Shown here piece by piece: positions 1 to 7,210 of a DNA stretch of 11,221 nucleotides; positions within the stretch are counted from its first letter, which is position 1, and each line of letters begins with the position of its first letter. The notes beneath the pieces were generated by a model that searched no databases, was not told the DNA's origin, and saw only the letters and a list, made by a program, of their open reading frames with translations. The position numbers were made by a program, and so were the translations under genes. The stretch is from positions 1 to 11,221 of the forward strand of contig JAHEXN010000089.1 in assembly GCA_023252095.1 (NCBI GenBank), given 5' to 3'. The stretch is from Actinomycetes bacterium (GTDB lineage Bacteria > Actinomycetota > Actinomycetes > Propionibacteriales > Nocardioidaceae).

Positions 1-1
1 G

Positions 2-1255
2 CTCCTGGTCGTGCCGCCCGCCCTCATCGTGAGCATCGGCCTGATCATCCGCCAGATGCGACCGTTGTTCCGGCTCATGCAGGGCCGCGTCGACCGCATC
101 AACGGCGTCATGCGGGAGCAGATCATGGGCATCCGCGTGATCCGCGCGTTCGTCAAGGAGGACGAGGAGACGGAGCGGTTCGCCGACGCGAACCGTGAGT
201 ACCGCGACGTCGCCGTGGCGGCCGGCCGCCTGATGTCGTTGATGTTCCCCACCGTGATGCTCGTCATGAACCTGTCGGTCGCGCTCGCGACGTGGCTGGG
301 CGGCTACCGCATCGGCAGCGGCGACCTCCAGGTCGGCACGCTGACGGCGTTCCAGAACTACCTCGTGCTGATCCTGATGTCGGTCATGATGGCGACCTTC
401 ATCTTCATGCTCTGGCCGCGGGCCGAGGTGTCGGCCGAGCGCATCACCGAGGTCCTGGAGACCGAGCCGAGCGTCCTCGCGCCCCCGGACGCCGTGCCGG
501 TCACGCTCGCGCGGGGGCACGTCGACCTGCGCGGTGCGTCGTTCGCCTACCCCGGTGCGGAGCAGGACGTGCTGCACGACGTCGACCTCGTGGCGCGCCC
601 CGGCGAGACCACCGCGATCATCGGGTCCACCGGCAGCGGCAAGACCACGCTGCTCGGCCTGCTCGCGCGCCTCTTCGACGCGACGGGCGGCACGGTCGAG
701 ATCGACGGGCACGACGTGCGCTCGCTGCGCCCGGAGGACGTCTGGGCCGCGATCGGGCTCGTGCCCCAGAAGCCCCTGCTGTTCTCGGGCACGATCGCCT
801 CGAACCTGCGGTACGGCCGCCCGGACGCGACCGACGAGGAGCTGTGGGACGCGCTCGAGGTGGCGCAGGCCCGCGAATTCGTCGAACGGCGCCCCGAAGG
901 TCTCGAGACCCCGATCTCTCAGGGCGGGTCCAACGTCTCCGGCGGTCAGCGCCAACGCCTCGCGATCGCGCGTGCCATCGTGAAGCGCCCGGCCATCTAC
1001 CTGTTCGACGACTCGTTCTCGGCGCTCGACTACTCGACGGACGCCGCACTGCGGGCCGCGCTGCGCCCCGTCACCGCCGACGCGGCAGTCCTGGTCGTCG
1101 CGCAGCGGGTCAGCACGATCCGCCAGGCCGACCGCATCGTCGTGCTCGACGAGGGCCGCGTGGCGGGGACCGGGACGCACGCCGACCTCATGGCCTCGTG
1201 CACGGTCTACCGCGAGATCGTCCTGTCACAGCTGACCGAGGAGGAGGCGTCATGA
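2..1255 (+). CDS. ABC exporter half-transporter, degenerate-site subunit (5' end outside window)
   Basis: Membrane exporter subunit with a transmembrane domain followed by an ATPase domain. The frame is open from the first bases, so the true start lies upstream and only the last transmembrane helices are present. The ATPase domain shows Walker A (GSTGSGKT, 623-646), a canonical ABC signature (SGGQ, 938-949) and Walker B (LFDDS). The catalytic Glu after Walker B is replaced by Asp (codon 1010-1012), and the switch His is replaced by Gln (VVAQRVST, codon 1103-1105). Such changes are known from the degenerate-site partner of heterodimeric exporters of the TM287/288 and BmrCD type. The stop overlaps the start of the next gene (ATGA, 1252-1255), which encodes the complementary partner, so the two are probably co-translated. 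The substrate (drug, lipid or peptide) cannot be told from sequence. Family assignment is certain; the heterodimer is a strong inference. Confidence 0.95.
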   Translation, partial: LLVVPPALIVSIGLIIRQMRPLFRLMQGRVDRINGVMREQIMGIRVIRAFVKEDEETERFADANREYRDVAVAAGRLMSLMFPTVMLVMNLSVALATWLGGYRIGSGDLQVGTLTAFQNYLVLILMSVMMATFIFMLWPRAEVSAERITEVLETEPSVLAPPDAVPVTLARGHVDLRGASFAYPGAEQDVLHDVDLVARPGETTAIIGSTGSGKTTLLGLLARLFDATGGTVEIDGHDVRSLRPEDVWAAIGLVPQKPLLFSGTIASNLRYGRPDATDEELWDALEVAQAREFVERRPEGLETPISQGGSNVSGGQRQRLAIARAIVKRPAIYLFDDSFSALDYSTDAALRAALRPVTADAAVLVVAQRVSTIRQADRIVVLDEGRVAGTGTHADLMASCTVYREIVLSQLTEEEAS

Positions 1256-3186
1256 GCAACCGGCAAGCGGCGCCCCCGATGCGTGGGCCCGGCGCGGGCA
1301 TGGCCCCACCCGCGCAGAAGGCCACCCAGTTCGGACCCACGTTCCGACGGCTGCTGGGACGCCTGCTCCGCGACCGGGTGGCGGCCGGCTCGATCCTGGC
1401 ATTCGGCGTCGTGGGCACGGCACTTTCGGTCATCGGTCCCCGCGTGCTGGGCCACGCGACCGACATCGTCTTCACGGGGTACCTGTCGAGCCAGTTCCCG
1501 GAGGGATCCAGCAAGTCCGAGGTCGTGGCATCGCTCAGGGCGCAGGGCAACGACCAGCTCGCCTCGCTCGTCGGGTCGGTCGACCTGCGTCACGGCGAGG
1601 GTATCGACCACGGGGCGCTCGCGCTCGTGCTGATCACGGTCATGGTGCTGCACACGATCGGTGCGTGGTTCATGTACCTGCAGGGCCGCACGACGACCAC
1701 GGTCGTGCAGCACATGGTCGCCGACCTGCGTGACGAGGTCGAGGCCAAGCTGCACCGGGTGCCGCTGGCGTACCTGGACCGGTCCGAGCGCGGCGAGATC
1801 CTGTCGCGCACGACCAACGACATCGACAACGTCGCGCAGTCACTCCAGCAGGCGATCTCGCAGTTCCTCGGCAGCCTGCTCATGATGGTCGGCACGCTCG
1901 GCATGATGCTGGTCATCTCGCCCGTCCTGGCCCTCGTCGCGGTCGTCACGGTGCCGGTCGTGGCCGTCATCATGCGGTTCGTCGCGAAGCGTTCGCAGCC
2001 GCACTTCGTGGCGCAGTGGGGCGCGACCGGCCGGTTGAACGGACACGTCGAGGAGGTCTTCACGGGCCACGACGTCGTCAAGGTCTTCGGTCGCCAGGCT
2101 GAGGCGCGTGAGACCTTCCGCAAGCACAACGACGACCTGTTCGACGCTGCGTTCCGCGCGCAGTTCCTGAGCGGCGCGCTGCAGCCGCTCATGATGTTCG
2201 TCTCGAACCTCAACTACGTCCTGGTGGCGGTCGTCGGCGGGCTCCGGGTCGCCTCCGGCCAGCTGAGCATCGGCGAGGTGCAGGCCTTCATCCAGTACTC
2301 GCGGCAGTTCACGCAGCCGCTGGCCCAGATCGCCGCCCTCGTGAACCTCGTCCAGTCGGGCGTCGCCTCGGCCGAGCGGGTCTTCGAGCTCCTCGACGAG
2401 GCGGAGGAGTCGCCGGAGCCGTCGGACGCTCCGTTCCCGTCGCCGGTCCAGGGCCGGGTGGCGTTCGAGGACGTCGCCTTCGCGTACAGCCCCGACGAGC
2501 CGCTCATCTCGGGCCTCGACCTCGTGGCCGAGCCGGGGGAGACCGTCGCCATCGTGGGCCCCACGGGCGCCGGCAAGACCACGCTCACCAACCTGCTCCT
2601 GCGCTTCTACGAGCTCGACGGAGGCCGCATCACGCTCGACGGGGTCGACATCGCGCAGATGGACCGGCACGCCCTGCGCGACCAGTTCGGCGTGGTGCTG
2701 CAGGACACGTGGCTCTTCGCCGGCACGATCCGCGAGAACATCGCCTACGGCGCCGACGACCCCTCGGACGACGACGTCGTGCGCGCTGCCGAGGCGGCCT
2801 CGGTCGACCACTTCGTGCGCACGCTGCCCGACGGGTACGACACGCACATCGACGACCTCGGCTCCAACATCAGCGCCGGGCAGCGCCAGCTGCTCACGAT
2901 CGCCCGCGCGTTCCTCGCCGACCCGTCGATCCTGGTTCTCGACGAGGCCACGAGCTCGGTCGACACCCGGACCGAGGCGCTCGTGCAGGCCGCGATGGCG
3001 CGCCTTCGCTCCGGGCGCACGAGCTTCGTCATCGCGCACCGACTCTCGACGATCCGCGACTCCGACCACATCGTCGTCATGACCGACGGCCGCATCGTCG
3101 AGCAGGGCACGCACGACTCGCTGCGGGCAGCCGGTGGCGCGTACGAGCAGCTGTACGCCGCCCAGTTCGCTGCGCCGGTGGAGTAG
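1252..3186 (+). CDS. ABC exporter half-transporter, catalytic-site subunit
   Basis: Full-length half-transporter of 644 residues: a cytoplasmic Pro/Ala-rich N-terminus, a six-helix exporter transmembrane domain (about residues 35-370) and an ATPase domain. A long hydrophilic loop of about 45 residues lies between the first two helices. Walker A is GPTGAGKT (436-443), and Walker B is LVLDEATSS with an intact catalytic Glu565. The switch His596 is also intact. The signature is ISAGQRQ (541-547), with Ala where the consensus has Gly. The defects are the mirror image of those in the preceding subunit: one complete ATP site would use this protein's Walker motifs and His with the partner's SGGQ. 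The ATG at 1252 is chosen because it overlaps the previous stop and follows a purine-rich GAGGAGG stretch (1240-1246). The open frame reaches much further upstream, but only as a shadow of the previous gene. It ends in TAG. Substrate unknown. Confidence 0.96.
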   Translation: MSNRQAAPPMRGPGAGMAPPAQKATQFGPTFRRLLGRLLRDRVAAGSILAFGVVGTALSVIGPRVLGHATDIVFTGYLSSQFPEGSSKSEVVASLRAQGNDQLASLVGSVDLRHGEGIDHGALALVLITVMVLHTIGAWFMYLQGRTTTTVVQHMVADLRDEVEAKLHRVPLAYLDRSERGEILSRTTNDIDNVAQSLQQAISQFLGSLLMMVGTLGMMLVISPVLALVAVVTVPVVAVIMRFVAKRSQPHFVAQWGATGRLNGHVEEVFTGHDVVKVFGRQAEARETFRKHNDDLFDAAFRAQFLSGALQPLMMFVSNLNYVLVAVVGGLRVASGQLSIGEVQAFIQYSRQFTQPLAQIAALVNLVQSGVASAERVFELLDEAEESPEPSDAPFPSPVQGRVAFEDVAFAYSPDEPLISGLDLVAEPGETVAIVGPTGAGKTTLTNLLLRFYELDGGRITLDGVDIAQMDRHALRDQFGVVLQDTWLFAGTIRENIAYGADDPSDDDVVRAAEAASVDHFVRTLPDGYDTHIDDLGSNISAGQRQLLTIARAFLADPSILVLDEATSSVDTRTEALVQAAMARLRSGRTSFVIAHRLSTIRDSDHIVVMTDGRIVEQGTHDSLRAAGGAYEQLYAAQFAAPVE

Positions 3187-3197
3187 CGCGCGCCCGG

Positions 3198-3554
3198 TCA
3201 GCCCTCCAGGAACGCCGCGACCCGGTCCTTGGGGCGGCCGATGATCGCGCGGTCCCCGCGGACGAGGACCGGCCGTTCCATCAGGCGCGGGTGCTCAACG
3301 AGCAGTTCGGCCACCTGATCGGGCGTCGTGTAGCCCGCGGCGTCGAGCCCCTGGTCCTTGAAGAAGGAGTCCTTGCGGACGAGTTCGGCAGGGGAGTCCT
3401 CGAGCTTCGCGATGAGCGCCACCAGCTGGTCGCGCGTCAGCGGAGTCTTGAGGTACTGGACGACCTCGACGTCGACACCGAGGTCCTCGGCGACCGTCAA
3501 GGCGTGGCGGGACGTGGAGCACTGGGCGTGGTGCAGGACGGTGACGTCACTCAT
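3198..3554 (-). CDS. arsC: ArsC-family arsenate reductase (glutaredoxin-type)
   Basis: Small cytoplasmic thioredoxin-fold protein of 118 residues, the usual length for the family, which reduces arsenate to arsenite using glutathione or mycothiol-type thiols and glutaredoxin. Visible landmarks match plasmid R773 ArsC in spacing: His8 and catalytic Cys12 (HHAQCSTSR), then Arg60, Arg94 (MERP) and Arg107 (IGRP), which form the oxyanion site in the known enzyme. The ATG at 3554 is chosen because the family begins just before the beta strand leading to Cys12; the frame is open up to 3752, but that extension does not look like this family and would run into the rpsP leader. No clear Shine-Dalgarno is visible. 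No ars regulator or arsenite pump lies nearby, so a general Spx/ArsC-like role is also possible. It converges on the ABC exporter with an 11-nt gap and no visible terminator. Confidence 0.9.
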   Translation of the reverse strand: MSDVTVLHHAQCSTSRHALTVAEDLGVDVEVVQYLKTPLTRDQLVALIAKLEDSPAELVRKDSFFKDQGLDAAGYTTPDQVAELLVEHPRLMERPVLVRGDRAIIGRPKDRVAAFLEG

Positions 3555-3593
3555 GGGCGCCACTGTGGCAGATGTCGTCGGAGGCGTGGCGAG

Positions 3594-3623
3594 TTGGAGG
3601 CGCTCGCGCGCACGTGGCACAAT
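3594..3623 (+). promoter_or_regulatory. Candidate rpsP operon promoter
   Basis: A possible -35 TTGGAG (3594-3599), an 18-nt spacer and an extended -10 TGG-CACAAT (3615-3623) lie about 130 nt upstream of rpsP. The same TGG-CANNAT layout with an 18-nt spacer precedes rplS, which supports the call. This is pattern matching only; the -35 is weak. Confidence 0.45.
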
Positions 3624-3644
3624 GTCGCCTTGTGTCCGACGGAC

Positions 3645-3718
3645 GGTGAGGACCCTCTCACCCACACCGACCGCGGCCCCAGACCCACCCGGCGCGTGTC
3701 CCCACCCGTACCGGTACG
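3645..3718 (+). promoter_or_regulatory. rpsP leader: hairpin and 12-bp palindrome
   Basis: If transcription starts just after the proposed -10, the rpsP mRNA has a leader of roughly 125 nt. It contains a perfect 6-bp stem (GGTGAG 3645-3650 with CTCACC 3657-3662, loop GACCCT) and, further down, the perfect palindrome CGTACCGGTACG (3707-3718). Neither is followed by a T-run. These may be autoregulatory RNA elements or a DNA operator; no known motif was recognised. Confidence 0.3.
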
Positions 3719-3737
3719 TCATCTCGTTCCGAGCATC

Positions 3738-3743
3738 AAGGAG
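3738..3743 (+). promoter_or_regulatory. Shine-Dalgarno of rpsP, fixes the GTG start
   Basis: AAGGAG lies 11 nt before the GTG at 3755. The family N-terminus (MAVKIRLKRMG) starts exactly at this GTG, so the non-ATG start is well supported. Confidence 0.75.
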
Positions 3744-3754
3744 ACACCACAACC

Positions 3755-4255
3755 GTGGCCGTCAAGATTCGCCTCAAGCGGATGGGCAAGATCCGCGCAC
3801 CGTTCTACCGCATCGTCATCGCCGACTCGCGCACCAAGCGCGACGGTCGCGTGATCGAGGAGATCGGTACCTACAACCCCAAGACCGAGCCGTCGACGAT
3901 CCACGTCAACTCGGAGCGGGCCCAGTACTGGCTCGGCGTCGGCGCCCAGCCGACCGAGTCGGTCGCCGCGATCCTCAAGATCACGGGCGACATCGGTGGC
4001 ACCTCGACCCTCAAGACGCCCGAGCCGAAGGCCGACAAGGCCCTCGCGTTCGACGCTGCTCTGAAGGAGCTGCACGCCGAGCCCAAGGCCAAGGCGACGA
4101 CCGAGAAGAAGGCGTCGAAGAAGGCCGACAAGAAGGCTGACGACGTCGCTGCCGAGGAGCCCAAGGCCGAGGAGACGCCCGCCGAGGCCGCTCCCGCCGA
4201 GGAGCCCCAGGCCGACGAGGCGCCCGCCGCCGACGAGAAGCCGGCCGAGGCCTGA
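3755..4255 (+). CDS. rpsP: 30S ribosomal protein S16
   Basis: Small-subunit ribosomal protein that binds 16S rRNA and helps assemble the 30S particle. Residues 1 to about 85 are the S16 core (MAVKIRLKRMGKIRAPFYRI, then the ADSRTKRDGR and GTYNP motifs). Residues from about 86 to 166 form a low-complexity tail, first Lys/Ala-rich and then Glu/Ala/Pro-rich. The protein is about twice the length of E. coli S16; long tails of this kind are common in actinobacterial S16. It starts at GTG. It is the first gene of a tight operon: khpA begins 2 nt after its stop. Confidence 0.98.
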   Translation: MAVKIRLKRMGKIRAPFYRIVIADSRTKRDGRVIEEIGTYNPKTEPSTIHVNSERAQYWLGVGAQPTESVAAILKITGDIGGTSTLKTPEPKADKALAFDAALKELHAEPKAKATTEKKASKKADKKADDVAAEEPKAEETPAEAAPAEEPQADEAPAADEKPAEA

Positions 4256-4257
4256 AC

Positions 4258-4506
4258 ATGGCCGCGCCCACCGTCGAGCTGATCGAGCACCTCGTCTCCG
4301 GCATCGTCGCCCATCCCGACGATGTCGACGTGCGTGCCAAGCAGACGCGCCGCGGCGATCTCTTCGAGGTTCGCGTCAACGCCGACGACCTCGGCAAGGT
4401 CATCGGACGCCAGGGCCGCACGGCCGCGGCGATCCGTACCGTGGCCGCCGCGGTCGCCGGTGACGCGGCGCGCATCGACTTCGTCGATGTCGACCGTCGT
4501 CGCTGA
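4258..4506 (+). CDS. khpA: KH-domain RNA-binding protein KhpA
   Basis: Small (82-residue) single KH-domain protein. The RNA-gripping GxxG loop is GRQG (residues 50-53) within the stretch GKVIGRQGRT, preceded by the strand FEVRVNADD. In other bacteria KhpA pairs with KhpB (EloR/Jag) and affects cell-wall growth and small-RNA or mRNA handling. Its position between rpsP and rimM is the conserved one in Actinomycetota and Firmicutes and suggests co-expression with ribosome maturation factors. A GAGG at 4247-4250, inside the end of rpsP, lies 7 nt before the ATG, so translation is likely coupled to rpsP. Confidence 0.93.
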   Translation: MAAPTVELIEHLVSGIVAHPDDVDVRAKQTRRGDLFEVRVNADDLGKVIGRQGRTAAAIRTVAAAVAGDAARIDFVDVDRRR

Positions 4507-4529
4507 GACGGCGTGACGGAGCTGGGGCG

Positions 4530-5063
4530 ATGACCGTCAAGGTCGTCATCGGTCGTATCGGCCGGGCCCACGGCATCCGTGGTGAGCTGGCCGTCGAGGT
4601 CCGCACGGACGAGCCCGAGCGCAGGTTTGCGCCGGGCTCGTCCGTCGTCTGTTCCGGGGGTCGTTCGCTCACGGTGGCGGCGACGCGTCAGCAGGGCAAC
4701 AAGTTCGTCGTGCGCTTCGCCGAGGTCCCCGACCGCAACGCCGCCGAGACCCTGCACGGCCAGGTGCTCGAAGCGGAGGTCGACCCGGCCGAGCTGCCGG
4801 ACGACGACGCGTTCTACGACCGCCAGCTCACGGGCCTCGAGGTCCGGGTGGGCGACGTCGTGGTCGGGTCGGTCGCCCGTGTCGACCACTTGCCGGCCCA
4901 GGACCTGCTGGTCGTCACCACGCCCACGGGCGAGCTGCTCGTGCCGTTCGTGGAGGCGCTCGTTCCCGAGGTCGACCTCGACGGCGGCTACCTCACGGTC
5001 GTCGACCTGCCCGGCCTGCTCGACCCCGACGCGGCCGAGATCGTGCGGGGCGACGACGTCTGA
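4530..5063 (+). CDS. rimM: Ribosome maturation factor RimM
   Basis: 16S rRNA processing factor (177 residues, normal length) that binds ribosomal protein S19 and helps mature the 30S head. It has two domains: the N-terminal RimM beta-barrel (about residues 4-85) with the family motif GRIGRAHGIRGEL (8-20), and a C-terminal PRC-barrel (about 95-165) starting at FYDRQLTGLEV. The ATG at 4530 follows GGAG (4518-4521) and starts right before the conserved motif. It begins 23 nt after khpA, and its stop overlaps the trmD start by one base (TGATG, 5061-5065), a sign of coupled translation. Confidence 0.97.
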   Translation: MTVKVVIGRIGRAHGIRGELAVEVRTDEPERRFAPGSSVVCSGGRSLTVAATRQQGNKFVVRFAEVPDRNAAETLHGQVLEAEVDPAELPDDDAFYDRQLTGLEVRVGDVVVGSVARVDHLPAQDLLVVTTPTGELLVPFVEALVPEVDLDGGYLTVVDLPGLLDPDAAEIVRGDDV

Positions 5064-5746
5064 TGCGCATCGACGTCGTCACGATCTTCCCCGACTACCT
5101 CGCTCCGCTCGACCTGTCCCTGCCCGGCAAGGCCCGGCAGAACGGACTTCTCGAGCTCGGTGTCCACGACCTGCGGCAGTGGACGACCGACCGGCACCAC
5201 ACGGTCGACGACACCCCGTACGGCGGTGGCGCGGGCATGGTCATGAAGCCCGAGCCGTGGGGTCAGGCCCTCGAGGCCGTCACGAGCGACGACTGCGTCG
5301 TGATCGTCCCCACCCCCTCGGGCCTGCCGTTCCGCCAGGCCGACGCGTTTCGGCTCGCCGCTGAGCAGCATCTCGTGTTCGCGTGCGGGCGGTACGAGGG
5401 CATCGACCAGCGAGTCATCGACGAGGCCGGCAGCCGCTGGCGCGTCGAGGAGGTCTCGCTGGGTGACTTCGTGCTCAACGGGGGAGAGGTCGCGGCGCTG
5501 GCCGTGATCGAGGCCGTCGTGCGCCTGCTGCCCGGGTTCATGGGCAACCCCGAGTCCATCGTCGAGGAGTCGCACGGCGCCGACGGACTGCTGGAGTACC
5601 CCGTCTACACCAAGCCCGCGTCGTGGCGCGGGCGCGAGGTGCCGGACGTCCTGCTGTCCGGTCACCACGGGCAGATCGCCGCGTGGCGCCGCGAGCAGTC
5701 GCTCGAGCGCACCCGGCTGCGGCGCCCCGACCTTCTGCCCGAGTAG
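5063..5746 (+). CDS. trmD: tRNA (guanine37-N1)-methyltransferase TrmD
   Basis: SPOUT-class methyltransferase that makes m1G37 in tRNAs reading CNN codons, preventing +1 frameshifting; it works as a homodimer with SAM in a trefoil knot. Landmarks: IDVVTIFP at the N-terminus, the knot and SAM loop GRYEGIDQR (109-117) and SLGDFVLNGGE (132-142), Arg154 in the segment leading to LLPG, and the active-site Asp174 in ADGLLEYP. The C-terminal domain ends in SLERTRLRRPDLL. The length of 227 residues is near the family norm. It starts at the ATG overlapping the rimM stop and ends in TAG. Usually rplS follows directly in this locus; here an ammonium transporter intervenes. Confidence 0.98.
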   Translation: MRIDVVTIFPDYLAPLDLSLPGKARQNGLLELGVHDLRQWTTDRHHTVDDTPYGGGAGMVMKPEPWGQALEAVTSDDCVVIVPTPSGLPFRQADAFRLAAEQHLVFACGRYEGIDQRVIDEAGSRWRVEEVSLGDFVLNGGEVAALAVIEAVVRLLPGFMGNPESIVEESHGADGLLEYPVYTKPASWRGREVPDVLLSGHHGQIAAWRREQSLERTRLRRPDLLPE

Positions 5747-5759
5747 CCCTGTGAGGCCC

Positions 5760-5799
5760 GTGTTACGTCGTGTTCACAATCAGGGCGATCACGTAACAC
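5760..5799 (+). promoter_or_regulatory. Inverted repeat before amt, candidate operator (GlnR-like)
   Basis: GTGTTACGT (5760-5768) and ACGTAACAC (5791-5799) are perfect 9-bp inverted arms whose centres are 31 bp apart, about three helical turns. A partial direct copy, GTGTTCAC, sits at 5770-5777. The AC dinucleotides at 5765, 5776 and 5798 keep an 11-bp register; GTTAC-n6-TTCAC resembles the two half-sites of actinobacterial GlnR boxes. A possible promoter (TTCACA 5773-5778, 16-nt spacer, AACACT 5795-5800) overlaps it. The inverted repeat is seen directly; GlnR binding is inference from the downstream gene. Confidence 0.45.
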
Positions 5800-5833
5800 T
5801 CGCGTGATGCTGAGGCAAGCCTGAGGGAATCTC

Positions 5834-5877
5834 GCGCCGCCAGACTGACGGCGCAGTGAGTGCAGCAACGACGCTGC
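5834..5877 (+). other. Two small hairpins in the amt leader
   Basis: GCGCCG (5834-5839) pairs with CGGCGC (5849-5854), and GCAGC (5862-5866) pairs with GCTGC (5873-5877). Neither is followed by a T-run, and both lie before the amt start. They are short enough to be chance in GC-rich DNA. Confidence 0.2.
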
Positions 5878-5908
5878 CCTGACGATGGCTCTCCCCCAAC
5901 AGGCAAAT

Positions 5909-5912
5909 GAGG
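5909..5912 (+). promoter_or_regulatory. Shine-Dalgarno deciding the amt start
   Basis: GAGG lies 5 nt before the ATG at 5918. The alternative in-frame ATG at 5885 has no purine-rich site and would add 11 polar residues before the first membrane helix, which the family lacks. Confidence 0.6.
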
Positions 5913-5917
5913 TTGAA

Positions 5918-7171
5918 ATGTCAGTCGATCTTTCCTGGCAGCTGATCTGCACGGCTCTCGTGCTCTTTATGACACCAGGACTCGCGTTCTTCTACGGCGG
6001 ACTGGTCAAGGCCAAGTCCGTGGTGTCGATGATGATGCTGAGCTTCGGCTCGATCGCTGTCGTCACGGTCCTCTACGTGCTCTACGGCGGCACTGGCATC
6101 GCCGGCAACGGCACGAGCGGCGGCAGCGAGTACTTCGGCAACCCGTTCGAGGACTTCGGCATGACCGACCTCGTGAAGGAGGCGGGCAGCGGCGACGCCG
6201 GCAACCTGTTCGGTCCCCACGCCTTCCTCGTCGCCTTCTGCATCATCACCGTGGCCCTCGTCTCGGGTGCCGTCGCCGACCGTGCGCGCTTCTGGCCCTG
6301 GATGCTCTTCGCGGCCCTGTTCTCGACCTTCGTGGTGTTCCCGACGTTCCGCTGGCTCTTCGGTGTCGACGCCGACGGCGAGTTCTACGGCTGGCTCGCG
6401 AACGACGTCTTCGGCTTCGGCGCTGCGCTCGACTGGGCCGGCGGCACGATCATCCACCAGTCCGCGGGTGCTGCTGCCCTGGCGCTGGCCCTGGTGCTCG
6501 GCAAGCGCAAGGTCGGCTTCTCCAAGGAGGAGTCGAAGCCGCACAACGTGCCGCTCGTCCTCATCGGTGCCGCGATCCTGTGGTTCGGCTGGTTCGGCTT
6601 CAACACCGGCGTCTACGGCGCCGACGAGGGCCAGACCTCGCTGATCTTCTTCAACACGCTGATCACGCCGGCCGCCGCGCTGATCGGCTGGATCGTCGTC
6701 GAGAGCTTCCGTGACGGCAAGGCCACCGCGGTCGGCGCCGCCTCGGGCGTCGTGACCGGCCTCGTCGCCATCACGCCGGCCTGCGCCTTCGTCACGCCGG
6801 TCTGGGCCCTCGTGCTCGGCGTCGTCTCGGGTGTCGTCTGCGCGCTCGCGGTCGACCTGAAGTTCAAGCTCGGCTTCGACGACACGCTCGACGTTGTCGG
6901 CATCCACCTGGTCGCCGGCTTCATCGGCTGTGTCTACATCGGCTTCTTCGGCTCGGAGACGCTGACCGGTGGCAGCCTGTTCTTCGGGGGTGAGACCGAT
7001 CTGCTGATCGCTCAGATCCTCTCGTCGCTGACGATCATCGTGTTCTCGTTCGTCGTCGCCTACATCATCGGCTTCGCGATCGAGAAGACGATCGGTTTCC
7101 GCGCCAAGGAGGAGGACGAGATCGCCGGCATCGACACGGTGCTGCACGGCGAGGGTTACGCGTTCGACTGA
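5918..7171 (+). CDS. amt: Ammonium transporter, Amt/AmtB family
   Basis: Membrane channel that takes up ammonium; it acts as a trimer of eleven-helix subunits. The 417-residue protein starts with the family signature MTPGLAFFYGGLV (18-30). The twin pore histidines are His180 (GGTIIHQSAG) and His330 (VVGIHLVAG), with Asp172 in LDWAGG at the site of the conserved structural Asp. The helix motif WFGWFGFNTG (222-231) is also present. The C-terminal cytoplasmic tail ends IDTVLHGEGYAFD, the part that contacts PII proteins in known Amts. No glnB/glnK or glnD follows, unlike the usual actinobacterial amt-glnB-glnD cluster. Its own promoter region and strong terminator make it a separate transcription unit between trmD and rplS. 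The inverted repeat at 5760-5799 may control it. Family assignment is certain; a second amt elsewhere in the genome is likely but cannot be seen. Confidence 0.97.
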   Translation: MSVDLSWQLICTALVLFMTPGLAFFYGGLVKAKSVVSMMMLSFGSIAVVTVLYVLYGGTGIAGNGTSGGSEYFGNPFEDFGMTDLVKEAGSGDAGNLFGPHAFLVAFCIITVALVSGAVADRARFWPWMLFAALFSTFVVFPTFRWLFGVDADGEFYGWLANDVFGFGAALDWAGGTIIHQSAGAAALALALVLGKRKVGFSKEESKPHNVPLVLIGAAILWFGWFGFNTGVYGADEGQTSLIFFNTLITPAAALIGWIVVESFRDGKATAVGAASGVVTGLVAITPACAFVTPVWALVLGVVSGVVCALAVDLKFKLGFDDTLDVVGIHLVAGFIGCVYIGFFGSETLTGGSLFFGGETDLLIAQILSSLTIIVFSFVVAYIIGFAIEKTIGFRAKEEDEIAGIDTVLHGEGYAFD

Positions 7172-7210
7172 CCCCACACACCTGCTCGGGCTCGGGCCCG
7201 ATCTGGATCA

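Noticed and set aside
292..1251. Long open frame in front of the second ABC gene
   Set aside because: It is a shadow of the first ABC gene in another frame, Arg/Pro-rich, with no domain; the real start is the ATGA overlap at 1252.
1840..3114. Long minus-strand open frame of 424 codons
   Set aside because: It lies opposite the second ABC gene, is rich in Arg, Glu, Asp and Val from antisense GC-rich codons and shows no domain.
3555..3752. Upstream extension of the arsC reading frame by 66 codons
   Set aside because: The family starts just before the HHAQCSTSR motif; the extension overlaps the rpsP promoter and leader and lacks recognisable sequence.
5811..5829. IdeR/DtxR-like iron box (TGAGGCAAGCCTGAGGGAA)
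   Set aside because: Only about 12 of 19 positions fit the consensus, mismatches cluster in the right half, and an ammonium transporter is not an iron-responsive gene.
5885..5917. Earlier ATG for amt
   Set aside because: No ribosome-binding site, and it adds polar residues ahead of the first helix; the ATG at 5918 has GAGG at good spacing.
5921..7177. Long minus-strand open frame opposite amt
   Set aside because: The same antisense effect: a hydrophilic Asp/Glu/Arg-rich product with no motif, while the plus strand encodes a clear Amt protein.
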